Of a stretch of DNA of 36,867 bases, positions 28,321 through 35,977 are shown one piece after another. The notes beneath the pieces are model-generated. The model saw nothing but the letters and a program-made list of their open reading frames with translations. It did no database searches and had not been told where the DNA came from. The stretch comes from Tatlockia sp. (GTDB taxonomy: Bacteria > Pseudomonadota > Gammaproteobacteria > Legionellales > Legionellaceae), in the NCBI GenBank assembly GCA_013812775.1, contig JACCSX010000284.1, forward strand, positions 1 through 36,867, read 5' to 3'. The stretch's first letter is position 1. The number at the start of each line of letters is the position of its first letter. The translations under genes were made by a program, and so were the position numbers.

Positions 28321-29070
28321 TTGAATCAAGCTAACAAACAAGCAGCGAAGGTGGCTTTGATTACTGGAGCCGCCAGACGTATTGGCGCCGCAATTGCCTG
28401 CCAACTCCATCAGGCTGGGTTTAGAGTCCTTATTCATTGTCATCATTCATTAGTTGAGGCGCAGCAATTAGCCGAGACTTTAAATCAGCAACGTTTGCAA
28501 AGTGCTCAAGTATTACAACAAGATCTCTGTGCCGCCAATGCGTCTAACCTGCTTATTGACGCAACACTTGCTTTTGGAGGACGTCTGGATGTTCTTGTTA
28601 ATAATGCTTCCATCTTTGAACGTACAAATTTTTCCAGGTTCAATGAAACTAATTGGGATAATTTATTTGCTGCTAATGTAAGAGCCCCCTTTCTGCTAAG
28701 CCTGGCGGCTCGTCCTCATCTTGCGATGCAAGAGGGAGTGATAGTTAATATTACCGATATTCATGCTGAAAAACCCTTGAAAGGTTATGCCGAATATTGT
28801 CAAAGTAAAGCGGCTTTAGTGATGCAGACAAAGGCCTTGGCCCGAGAATTTGCACCTGAGATTCGAGTCAATGCCGTAGCCCCTGGCGCTATCGTCTGGC
28901 CTGAGCACGCTAATTTAGTGAGCAAAGAGGAACAAGCCGAAATTATTGCCAAAACTCCCTTAAAACGAAAGGGTCAACCCCAGTATATTGCACAGGCAGT
29001 TGTGGCACTTGTTGAAAATACTTTCATAACTGGGCAAATATTAAAAGTAGATGGTGGGCGTAGTATTTAG
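28321..29070 (+). CDS. folM: Pteridine reductase, FolM/PTR1-type short-chain dehydrogenase
   Basis: A 249-residue short-chain dehydrogenase. The cofactor motif is TGAARRIG (TGxxxRxG, with Arg in place of the usual Gly), typical of pteridine reductases, not general SDRs. NNAS follows, and the active site is TDIHAEKPLKGYAEYCQSK, with Asp where other SDRs have the catalytic Ser, and YxxxK. These are features of PTR1 and FolM, which reduce dihydrofolate or dihydromonapterin. The start is TTG 28321 with GAGG eight bases upstream; an ATG 15 bases before it is closed at once by TGA. The neighbouring PTPS-family gene supports pterin metabolism. The C-terminus TGQILKVDGGRSI is standard. Confidence 0.88.
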   Translation: MNQANKQAAKVALITGAARRIGAAIACQLHQAGFRVLIHCHHSLVEAQQLAETLNQQRLQSAQVLQQDLCAANASNLLIDATLAFGGRLDVLVNNASIFERTNFSRFNETNWDNLFAANVRAPFLLSLAARPHLAMQEGVIVNITDIHAEKPLKGYAEYCQSKAALVMQTKALAREFAPEIRVNAVAPGAIVWPEHANLVSKEEQAEIIAKTPLKRKGQPQYIAQAVVALVENTFITGQILKVDGGRSI

Positions 29071-29579
29071 GGGGAATTAGCCTCTTGAGCCAATAATCGA
29101 TTTGCATAGGCTATGGCAAGGACAGAAAGAAGCAAAGTCAGATGGATTACAACCTGCCACATAACAGTGTCGTTTGTTTGTTTGGTGGGATCAATAAAAG
29201 TTCGTAATAAGTGAATGGATGAAATACCAATCAAAGCCAGCGCCAGCTTAATCTTCATTGCACCAGCATCTAAATGATCCAACCATTCCGGTTGATCAGG
29301 ATGGGTATCCAGATTGAGGCGAGAGACAAAGGTTTCATAGCCGCCAAGAACAACCATAATCAGTAAATTGGCTATCATAACAACATCGATTAAATCAAGA
29401 ACACCTAACATAATGTGGGTGTCATCAAACCCATTAATATTGATAACTAAATGAAAGAGCTCAATCACATAACGATATACATAAGCAGCTAAAATAATCA
29501 GCAAACCAAAATACAGGGGCAGTTGCAACCATCGTCCCATAAAGAAAAAACGACTAATGAGATTTTTTGCTGGAATCAT
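29067..29579 (-). CDS. YqhA-family (UPF0114) membrane protein
   Basis: A 170-residue inner-membrane protein of the YqhA/UPF0114 family. Several hydrophobic helices are visible (LPLYFGLLIILAAYVYRYV; VMIANLLIMVVLGGYETFV; KLALALIGISSIHLL; VVIHLTLLLSVLAIAYA), with the family block NLLIMVVLGGYETFVSRL and a conserved HPDQPEWLDHLDAGAMK loop. AAGGA lies five bases before the ATG. Its stop codon overlaps the folM stop codon on the other strand, so the two genes are convergent with no room for a shared terminator. Function unknown. Confidence 0.88.
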   Translation of the reverse strand: MIPAKNLISRFFFMGRWLQLPLYFGLLIILAAYVYRYVIELFHLVININGFDDTHIMLGVLDLIDVVMIANLLIMVVLGGYETFVSRLNLDTHPDQPEWLDHLDAGAMKIKLALALIGISSIHLLRTFIDPTKQTNDTVMWQVVIHLTLLLSVLAIAYANRLLAQEANSP

Positions 29580-29691
29580 TTCTATCCTTCCTAAAACACT
29601 ATGAATAAATCTAAATCACAAAAGTGATATTAAGTGCATTATGAGGCGTCATTTTGCTGAGTCAATCTAAATTTGAAAGCCTGTGCTGATT

Positions 29692-30651
29692 TTAGGTGGG
29701 GACCTTCAGCTCGCTCTCAATATCCTTGAGGGTTTTCAATCTGTAGAAAGCTTGCAGCTGGTTTACATCAAGTTGGTTAGGAAAATAATAACGCACTAGC
29801 GATTTCGATTGTAAAACGGCTTTATATTCGCCTTCCAGGCTAGCTAACCCCTGCAAATGTTGGAGGAATAGAGTCTGTTGCCTGTCCCAATCGGTAAAAA
29901 TTTCCTTAGCGTCCAGAAGGGATTGATAAAGCCAGGGCTTGCCTGTCCCTGCACGAGCAATCATATAGGCATCGCATTGAGTTTTGGTGAATGCGTCCTC
30001 TAAACTTTGCTGCTCCGCAATATCGCCATTAGCGATAACCGGAATGTTGATCTGGCTTTTTATTCGGGCAATTTGAGCAAAATCAGAGGGGACATCATAA
30101 TCATCAATCCAGCGTCTACCATGAACAATCAACGCATCTGCACCAGCCTCTTCGATAGTTTTAGCCAATTCAAAATCAAAATTTGTACCCTGAATTCGTA
30201 ATTTGACGGTTAAGGGAATCCTGATGGTTTTGCGAACAGCTTCGACAATGGCGACTATTTGCTGTGGTTTTTCAAGCAAGGCAGAACCTGCGCCTTTTTT
30301 ACGAATTTTTTCCTTTGGACATCCGCAATTAATATCAATCAAATCAGCACCTAAGCCTTCAAGACGAAGGGCTGCCTCTGCCATAAGAATTGGGTCGGTA
30401 CCGGCAATCTGGTAACAAAGTATTTTCTCTTTCGCTGATCGAAGAATATAACGGGAATTCAGACCGTGTTTGTGAACGACATCATGGGCAGAGATCATCT
30501 CAGTAACGGTATAGGCAGGTGGGGTAAATTGATAAAATAATTCACGAAAGGGGGCGCAACTAAAGCCCGCTAAAGGACCCTGAATAAGGCGATTAGCTAA
30601 GGTTAGAGTACCAATTGTCAGTTGTTGGCCAATAAATTGTTGCATTTGCAT
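29692..30651 (-). CDS. tRNA-dihydrouridine synthase (DusB-like)
   Basis: A 319-residue flavoprotein of the Dus family, which reduces specific uridines of tRNA to dihydrouridine. The barrel starts with NRLIQGPLAGFS; the catalytic Cys111 is in DINCGCPKEKIRKKGAGSALL; VHGRR and PVIANGDI are FMN-binding elements. The GCP...GAGSALL spacing is nearer to DusB than to DusA or DusC, but the N-terminus (MQQFIGQQLTIGTLTLAN) is not that of E. coli DusB, so I give no symbol. The start could be ATG 30651 or 30645; neither has a strong ribosome site. Confidence 0.88.
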   Translation of the reverse strand: MQMQQFIGQQLTIGTLTLANRLIQGPLAGFSCAPFRELFYQFTPPAYTVTEMISAHDVVHKHGLNSRYILRSAKEKILCYQIAGTDPILMAEAALRLEGLGADLIDINCGCPKEKIRKKGAGSALLEKPQQIVAIVEAVRKTIRIPLTVKLRIQGTNFDFELAKTIEEAGADALIVHGRRWIDDYDVPSDFAQIARIKSQINIPVIANGDIAEQQSLEDAFTKTQCDAYMIARAGTGKPWLYQSLLDAKEIFTDWDRQQTLFLQHLQGLASLEGEYKAVLQSKSLVRYYFPNQLDVNQLQAFYRLKTLKDIESELKVPT

Positions 30652-30756
30652 AAACTTAAAACAAGATGAAAAGATCCGGATTTGCTTGTATTATACCTGC
30701 AAATGGCAATTAGCGTATTTGTTCATTCGCTGCCGCAGACTGGTTTTAGGTTTATA

Positions 30757-31209
30757 ATGGATAAAAAATATTTTTCCCCTTTAGAATTAATTAAAATTGC
30801 TACGCAGCACGCCTATTGTGCTGAGTATCTGCTGCAGGATAATGCCGAGATAATCCTTAGTGATCGCAGCCTCTCTGATAACCTGGCTCCCTTTGTCTCT
30901 TTGATGTATATGGCTTTTGAACTAACGCTGAAAGCCTTTCTTGTACAGGCCTTCAAAACAAATAATCAATACAAAAATTTAATTGAATTGATTGAATTGT
31001 GTTCAGATCTGGCAATTCCCAATCAAGATGTCCATTTATTAAAAAATTTATCCCGCCAATATGCTTTTCGCAAAGGAGTAGATTATGAACTTTGGGAAGA
31101 CAGGCAACAGCTGCTAGTATTTTGTACTGATATTCTTGATCTTTACGAGCGTATACAGGAACTAATGCCTTTAGAGCTGCAGAAGGATTATCATAGTCAT
31201 GCGGTTTAG
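30757..31209 (+). CDS. HEPN-like helical protein of unknown function
   Basis: A 150-residue all-helical protein. I start at ATG 30757, which has AGG six bases upstream; a longer frame from 30682 adds 25 residues with no ribosome site. PLELIKIATQHAYCAEYLL followed by APFVSLMYMAFELTLKAFLV resembles the first helices of HEPN domains, where a small-residue helix is followed by xHxxELxLKA. The RNase motif RxxxxH of active HEPN toxins is not seen, so catalysis is unlikely. No antitoxin-like partner is adjacent. Family assignment is tentative. Confidence 0.6.
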   Translation: MDKKYFSPLELIKIATQHAYCAEYLLQDNAEIILSDRSLSDNLAPFVSLMYMAFELTLKAFLVQAFKTNNQYKNLIELIELCSDLAIPNQDVHLLKNLSRQYAFRKGVDYELWEDRQQLLVFCTDILDLYERIQELMPLELQKDYHSHAV

Positions 31210-31255
31210 AGGTAATAGGGCACTTTTTTTAGATTATACCAAACAGGAAAGTTAA

Positions 31256-31504
31256 ATGAGCAAATCGAAACATGACAGAATATCAGAAGGTCTGGAGTTA
31301 TCCCAAAACACAATAACTGGCGCGTCTATTGGAGGCATTAGTAATTTAGTTGTAAATAATTTTAGAAATAAACCTCTTGGTGTTTACCCCGGTGCATTGA
31401 TAGGCGGCTTGTTATTTTTTGGAGTTACTAAAACGGTTCAAAATATGGATTTTAGCGATGTTTTCGATGAAACATGGCATTCTGATCGTTTTACTAAGAA
31501 GTAA
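31256..31504 (+). CDS. Small glycine-zipper-type membrane protein
   Basis: An 82-residue protein of unknown function. TITGASIGGISNLVVNNF and YPGALIGGLLFFGVT form two small-residue hydrophobic segments, consistent with a glycine-zipper hairpin in a membrane; the ends are charged. AGGAAA lies five bases before the ATG, so translation is credible. It is downstream of the HEPN-like gene and may be co-transcribed. Confidence 0.6.
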   Translation: MSKSKHDRISEGLELSQNTITGASIGGISNLVVNNFRNKPLGVYPGALIGGLLFFGVTKTVQNMDFSDVFDETWHSDRFTKK

Positions 31505-31668
31505 TAATTTTTTATTTACTCTGTCCACCATTGCCACTACAAATTTTTACCTATGATTTCAAAGTCTAAACTAATGATATTGTGGTTTTTGACAATACGG
31601 CCTTGGGCAACTTGGCTTTCATCCTGTTTCGCGCTAGGATTATATTCTTTTGTACAGAGGTAAAATGA

Positions 31669-32664
31669 ATGGAGCAATTAGATCTTGCAAAAACGCAGAA
31701 AGTGCAGCAACAGCTATTTGGCTTAAATACCCATCTTAATGCACGTATTCTCGGCCAAACAGGATTGGTTTCACGCTTATTGATAGCGCTCCTTGCTGAT
31801 GGACATTTACTGGTTGAAGGTGCACCGGGTCTTGCTAAAACTCGAGCGGTTAAAGAATTATCGGCAGTTGTTGAAGGGGATTTTCACCGCATCCAATTTA
31901 CACCGGATCTTTTACCCGGTGATTTAACTGGCACCGATGTCTATCACCCTCAAACCTCAACTTTTGTATTTCAACCAGGCCCTATTTTTCATCATTTGAT
32001 CCTTGCTGATGAAATCAATCGTGCTCCTGCTAAGGTGCAGTCTGCACTCCTGGAGGCAATGGCTGAGCGTCAGGTCACCATTGGTGGCAAAACCTATCCT
32101 TTACCAGAACTTTTTTTAGTTATGGCCACACAAAATCCTATCGAGCAGGAAGGTACTTACCCGTTGCCAGAGGCGCAGCTTGATCGTTTTTTGATGTATG
32201 TAAAAATTGGCTATCCTGATGCCAAAGTGGAATATGATATTCTGACTTTAGCCAGGCAGGAAGCAATGGGTCTTACGGGTAGCAATGCGACGAAAATCAA
32301 GCCTTTAAAACAAGTTACCCTGTTTGAAGCCAGAAAACAGGTTTTGCAGGTACATACTAGTGAAGCACTGGAAAATTATTTGGTGCAATTGGTTGTCGCC
32401 ACTAGAAATCCAGCGGTTTATAGCAATGAATTAGCACGTTGGCTGCGTTTTGGCGCAAGTCCGCGAGCGACAATCGCTCTTGATCGCTGCTCGAAAGCTC
32501 ATGCCTGGTTAGACGGACGCGATTACGTAACGCCGGAAGATATCCATGTGATTGCACACGATGTGCTCCGCCACCGTATTCTGCTCAGTTTTGAAGCAGA
32601 GGCTGAGGGCGTGAGTTCCGATGATTTTATTGATTCATTATTAGGTTTGGTTGCAGTACCTTAG
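31669..32664 (+). CDS. MoxR-type AAA+ ATPase
   Basis: A 331-residue MoxR AAA+ protein. Walker A GAPGLAKT is at 51-58, Walker B LILADEINRAP at 110-120, then the sensor region VMATQNPIEQEGTYPLPEAQLDRFL and the C-terminal lid. MoxR proteins act as chaperones for von Willebrand factor A (VWA) proteins of the same operon; here two VWA proteins follow. AGAGG lies eight bases before the ATG. The gene heads an operon of at least six genes with overlaps or very short gaps. A weak promoter could lie in 31589-31646. Confidence 0.93.
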   Translation: MEQLDLAKTQKVQQQLFGLNTHLNARILGQTGLVSRLLIALLADGHLLVEGAPGLAKTRAVKELSAVVEGDFHRIQFTPDLLPGDLTGTDVYHPQTSTFVFQPGPIFHHLILADEINRAPAKVQSALLEAMAERQVTIGGKTYPLPELFLVMATQNPIEQEGTYPLPEAQLDRFLMYVKIGYPDAKVEYDILTLARQEAMGLTGSNATKIKPLKQVTLFEARKQVLQVHTSEALENYLVQLVVATRNPAVYSNELARWLRFGASPRATIALDRCSKAHAWLDGRDYVTPEDIHVIAHDVLRHRILLSFEAEAEGVSSDDFIDSLLGLVAVP

Positions 32665-32672
32665 GGCAGGTT

Positions 32673-33575
32673 ATGACGGACGGAGTTAGTGTTGAGTTAA
32701 ATGAATTGATTGCACTTCAACGCTATGCGCGACGAGTGAATTATAAGCCGCTTTATAGTGCGGTGCAGGCTGGTAATCACCTTTCAAAATTGCGAGGACG
32801 CGGCATGGACTTTGCCGAGGTTCGTAATTATCAGGCTGGGGATGAAATTCGACATATGGAGTGGCGAGTGACTGCTCGCACGGGCCGTCCTCATGTCAAA
32901 ATTTATCAGGAAGAACGCGAGCGGCCGGTAGTTATTCTTACCGATTTTAACCCCTCAATGTATTTCGGTACTCGTATAGCCTTTAAATCAGTTGTAGCAG
33001 CACGCATGGCGGCAATGATAATCTGGACTGCTGTGAAGCAAGGCGATCGAGTGGGGGGACTCTTTTTTTCAGCAGAACAGCATAATGAATTTATGCCACG
33101 CAGCCGTGAGATCGGTGCTTTGCCGCTTCTTGCCTCCTTGAGTCAATACACAAAATTGCCAGCAAACTCCAGTTTTAAACCCCTAAGTGAAGTCTTAGTC
33201 CGTGTGCGTCGGGTGGCTCGCCCCGGCTCTATTTTGGTATTAATTAGTGATTTTTATAACATGGATGCTGACTGTGAAAAACACTTAAGTCGGCTGCGTT
33301 CCAATTGTGATGTTCTGGTTTATCAGGTCTGTGATCCTTTGGAACTTGCGCCACCTAAACCCCAGCATTATGCCATGACAGATGGTGAGCATGAACTTTT
33401 GATTGATACAACAATCAAAGACGTAAGCAAGGCTTATCAAAATTATTGTGAGCAACGTATAGCCAATTTAGAAGCGCAGTTTAAACGATTACAAATACAG
33501 TATGTGCAAGTGACAGCAGAGGCTGATTTACCTTACCTGGTAAGACGAACTTTTCCCAGGAGGACGCGTGTCTGA
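32673..33575 (+). CDS. DUF58 domain protein of the MoxR/Bat operon
   Basis: A 300-residue DUF58 protein. The defining segment is GRGMDFAEVRNYQAGDEIRH followed by MEWRVTARTGRPHVK and ERERPVVILTDFNPSM, which begins a VWA-like fold whose metal site is incomplete (D-F-N-P-S). No transmembrane segment is present. It starts eight bases after moxR and overlaps the next gene by eight bases. Such proteins always accompany MoxR and VWA genes; the exact function is unknown. Confidence 0.92.
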   Translation: MTDGVSVELNELIALQRYARRVNYKPLYSAVQAGNHLSKLRGRGMDFAEVRNYQAGDEIRHMEWRVTARTGRPHVKIYQEERERPVVILTDFNPSMYFGTRIAFKSVVAARMAAMIIWTAVKQGDRVGGLFFSAEQHNEFMPRSREIGALPLLASLSQYTKLPANSSFKPLSEVLVRVRRVARPGSILVLISDFYNMDADCEKHLSRLRSNCDVLVYQVCDPLELAPPKPQHYAMTDGEHELLIDTTIKDVSKAYQNYCEQRIANLEAQFKRLQIQYVQVTAEADLPYLVRRTFPRRTRV

Positions 33576-34053
33576 ACCGCAAGAGCTGGCAAAATTGCAT
33601 GACCTTCATTTACCAGATCCTATCGGCTGGTGGCCAATGGCAGCGGGTTGGTATCTTTTGATTATATTTGCCTTGGTGCTTTCAGCCCTGTTGATTTATT
33701 CTCTGCGTCGTTTTAATGAAAATGGCCGAGCCAAACGCGAGGCGCTGCTCTTACTTAAGGATTATGAACAGGAATATCAACGTGGAGCAGATAGTCAATT
33801 CATTAGTATGAAAATTTCGGAATTATTGAGGCGAGTAGCTTTGGTTTATTTTCCGCGTGCTGAAGTAGCCGGTTTAAAGGGTAAGGCCTGGCTTGATTTT
33901 TTAACAAACACGTCGAAAGGAATTGATTTTAAAATAATCAGCGATTATCTATTGGCCTTACCCTATCAACCAGCAAAAGAAATTGATTTAGAGCCGCTTT
34001 TCAGCACCGCTAAACGCTGGATAAAACAACGGGGAAAACCATGTTTGAATTAG
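33568..34053 (+). CDS. DUF4381-type membrane protein
   Basis: A 161-residue protein. It starts with a short cytoplasmic or periplasmic stretch ending PDPIGWWPMAAGWYLL, then one strong transmembrane helix (LLIIFALVLSALLIYSL, residues about 31-47), followed by a charged helical domain with LRRVALVYFPRAEVAGLKGKAWLDFL. This layout and the PxxPxxIGWWPPAPGWW-like start are typical of DUF4381 proteins of MoxR operons. It overlaps its upstream neighbour by 8 bases and batA by 13. Confidence 0.85.
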   Translation: MSEPQELAKLHDLHLPDPIGWWPMAAGWYLLIIFALVLSALLIYSLRRFNENGRAKREALLLLKDYEQEYQRGADSQFISMKISELLRRVALVYFPRAEVAGLKGKAWLDFLTNTSKGIDFKIISDYLLALPYQPAKEIDLEPLFSTAKRWIKQRGKPCLN

Positions 34054-35054
34054 CGACGCCCTGGGTTTTAATCTGTCTCCCACTGCCTTTCCTTATCTGG
34101 TTTCTAATTCCGCGTGCAGTTTTGCAATTGCCATCTGCGCTGAAAGTCCCTTTTTATAGTGCAATGCTTGCAATAGTTGATAACAAAAAACCTGCTTTAG
34201 CAGGGCAAACTCAACTCGGTATACTATTTTTAGTCTGGTGTTTTATTCTGTTAGCAGCCGCTGGACCGCGTTGGGTTGGTGAACCGCGACCTTTGACTCG
34301 TGAAGGACGCAATATCATGATGGCGCTTGATTTATCGGGTTCGATGGAGGTTTCGGACATGGTTATCAATGGCCGCCCGGTTAGCCGTCTTGCCGTAGTA
34401 AAAACTGCTGCCGAGCAATTTGTGAAAGCCCGCAGTGGCGATCGTATCGGTCTGATTCTTTTCGGAACCCGGGCCTATTTACAAACACCGCTTACCTATG
34501 ACCGTCAAAGTGTATTGATGCGTTTAGCTGATGCCACCGTGGGATTGGCCGGTCAAACCACTTCTATCGGAGATGCAATCGGCTTGGCGGTTAAGCGTTT
34601 ACAAGATGTGCCTGCAAAGGGTCGGATGATTATTTTACTGACAGATGGGGCCAATAACTCAGGCATTTTACCGCCATTAAAAGCCGCAGAATTGGCAAAA
34701 TTGGATGATATTAAAATATATACGATTGGTTTAGGATCTGAATCGGAATCAGGTTCTATAAGCGCCTTTTTTAATCCCAATCCCTCTTCTGATTTGGACG
34801 AGGAAACCTTAGAGAGAGTGGCCAAAATTACCGGCGGCCGCTATTTCCGCGCCACAGATACCCAATCACTTCAAGCCATTTATGAAATGATTAATAAATT
34901 GGAAACAGTTAGCCAGGATCAGGCAACAGTCCGGCCTCAGCAGGATTATTATCCTTGGCCTCTGGCCGCAGCTCTTTTATTATTCCTCTATTGGTTAAGT
35001 AAAAAAGCAGGTGTATTAACGATTTTTTCGCGCCGGGAGGTTGCCAAGGCATGA
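34041..35054 (+). CDS. batA: BatA-like VWA-domain membrane protein
   Basis: A 337-residue Bat protein. An N-terminal membrane segment (10-24), a second at about 59-74, then a VWA domain with a complete metal-ion site: DLSGSM at 97-102, the Thr in TPLTYD and LLTDGANN. A final transmembrane helix lies near the C-terminus (PWPLAAALLLFLYWL). The VWA domain would therefore face the periplasm. It overlaps DUF4381 by 13 bases and batB by four. Bat proteins accompany MoxR in many bacteria and are linked to envelope stress tolerance. The symbol follows the Bacteroides naming. Confidence 0.88.
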   Translation: MFELATPWVLICLPLPFLIWFLIPRAVLQLPSALKVPFYSAMLAIVDNKKPALAGQTQLGILFLVWCFILLAAAGPRWVGEPRPLTREGRNIMMALDLSGSMEVSDMVINGRPVSRLAVVKTAAEQFVKARSGDRIGLILFGTRAYLQTPLTYDRQSVLMRLADATVGLAGQTTSIGDAIGLAVKRLQDVPAKGRMIILLTDGANNSGILPPLKAAELAKLDDIKIYTIGLGSESESGSISAFFNPNPSSDLDEETLERVAKITGGRYFRATDTQSLQAIYEMINKLETVSQDQATVRPQQDYYPWPLAAALLLFLYWLSKKAGVLTIFSRREVAKA

Positions 35055-35977
35055 GCAATTTTCACTTTCTGCGCCCTTGGTGGCTTTTTTCGATTTTAGC
35101 TGAACTCTGGTTATTTTGGGCTTTCTGGCGGCAGGGTCCGCGTTTGGAGGCGTGGGCGGCTGTTTGTGATAGTCATCTTCTCAAACATTTAATGAAGGCA
35201 AAAGGGCAAGGACGGCGTCATTTCGCCTTGGTCTGCCTTTTTCTCAGCACCCTGGCTATGAGCCTTAGTCTGGCAGGCCCAACCTGGTCACGATTACCGA
35301 TACCTTCCTATAAACAAATACAACCCAAAGTTGTGGTTCTTGATCTTTCCGATGCCATGCTAGCGAATGATTTGAAGCCTAACCGCCTGACTCGCGCTAA
35401 ATTTAAATTACATGATCTTTTTAAACGTCGTATAGGACAGTTTGGATTAGTGGCCTATACCGGCGAACCCTTTGTTGTCGCCCCTCTTACGGATGATGCG
35501 CTAACCATAGATGCACTTTTATCGTCGCTAAGCCCCGACATAATGCCAGTTGAAGGCCAAAAGTTGGAAAGCGCCCTTGAAGAAGCGAGTCAGTTAATTG
35601 CCCATGCGGGATTTAAAGCAGGACAAATTCTGGTGCTTACTGGAGAAACCCCCAGTTTAGGAGCGATTTCTGTAGCCAAAACCCTAGCAGACCAACATAT
35701 TTTTACCTCAATAATGCCTGTGCTTGCGAATAAAACAGGGAGTTCATTGTTTCAGGATTTAGCGACTGCCGGACAGGGACAATTAATACCCTTTGCTGAT
35801 AATTCTGACGACTTGGATCAATGGCTGCGGTTTTCAGCCAATAGAGAACAATTTGCTCTAAGTACAGATAATGATATTCCCGTATGGCGTGATGAGGGGC
35901 GTTGGTTTTTAATTCCTGCTCTTCTCTTGTTATTGCCGGTTTTCAGGCGCGGCTGGTTGCAGGGGATTAGAACATGA
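35051..35977 (+). CDS. batB: BatB-like VWA-domain membrane protein with degenerate metal site
   Basis: A 308-residue protein with the same plan as BatA: N-terminal transmembrane helices (11-26 and 58-75), a VWA domain, and a C-terminal helix (WFLIPALLLLLPVF). The metal site is altered: DLSDAM at 98-103 replaces DxSxS, so the second Ser is Ala, and LTGETPS replaces LTDG. The conserved Thr remains (APLTDD). It may bind its partner without metal or bind metal weakly. ATGA overlaps join it to batA and batC. In Bacteroides-type operons BatB directly follows BatA, and the TPR protein BatC follows that, as here. Confidence 0.85.
   Translation: MSNFHFLRPWWLFSILAELWLFWAFWRQGPRLEAWAAVCDSHLLKHLMKAKGQGRRHFALVCLFLSTLAMSLSLAGPTWSRLPIPSYKQIQPKVVVLDLSDAMLANDLKPNRLTRAKFKLHDLFKRRIGQFGLVAYTGEPFVVAPLTDDALTIDALLSSLSPDIMPVEGQKLESALEEASQLIAHAGFKAGQILVLTGETPSLGAISVAKTLADQHIFTSIMPVLANKTGSSLFQDLATAGQGQLIPFADNSDDLDQWLRFSANREQFALSTDNDIPVWRDEGRWFLIPALLLLLPVFRRGWLQGIRT

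Noticed and set aside
31589-31617. TTGACA at 31589 as -35 of the moxR promoter
   Set aside because: No acceptable -10 hexamer occurs 16-18 bases downstream; mentioned only as a weak possibility.
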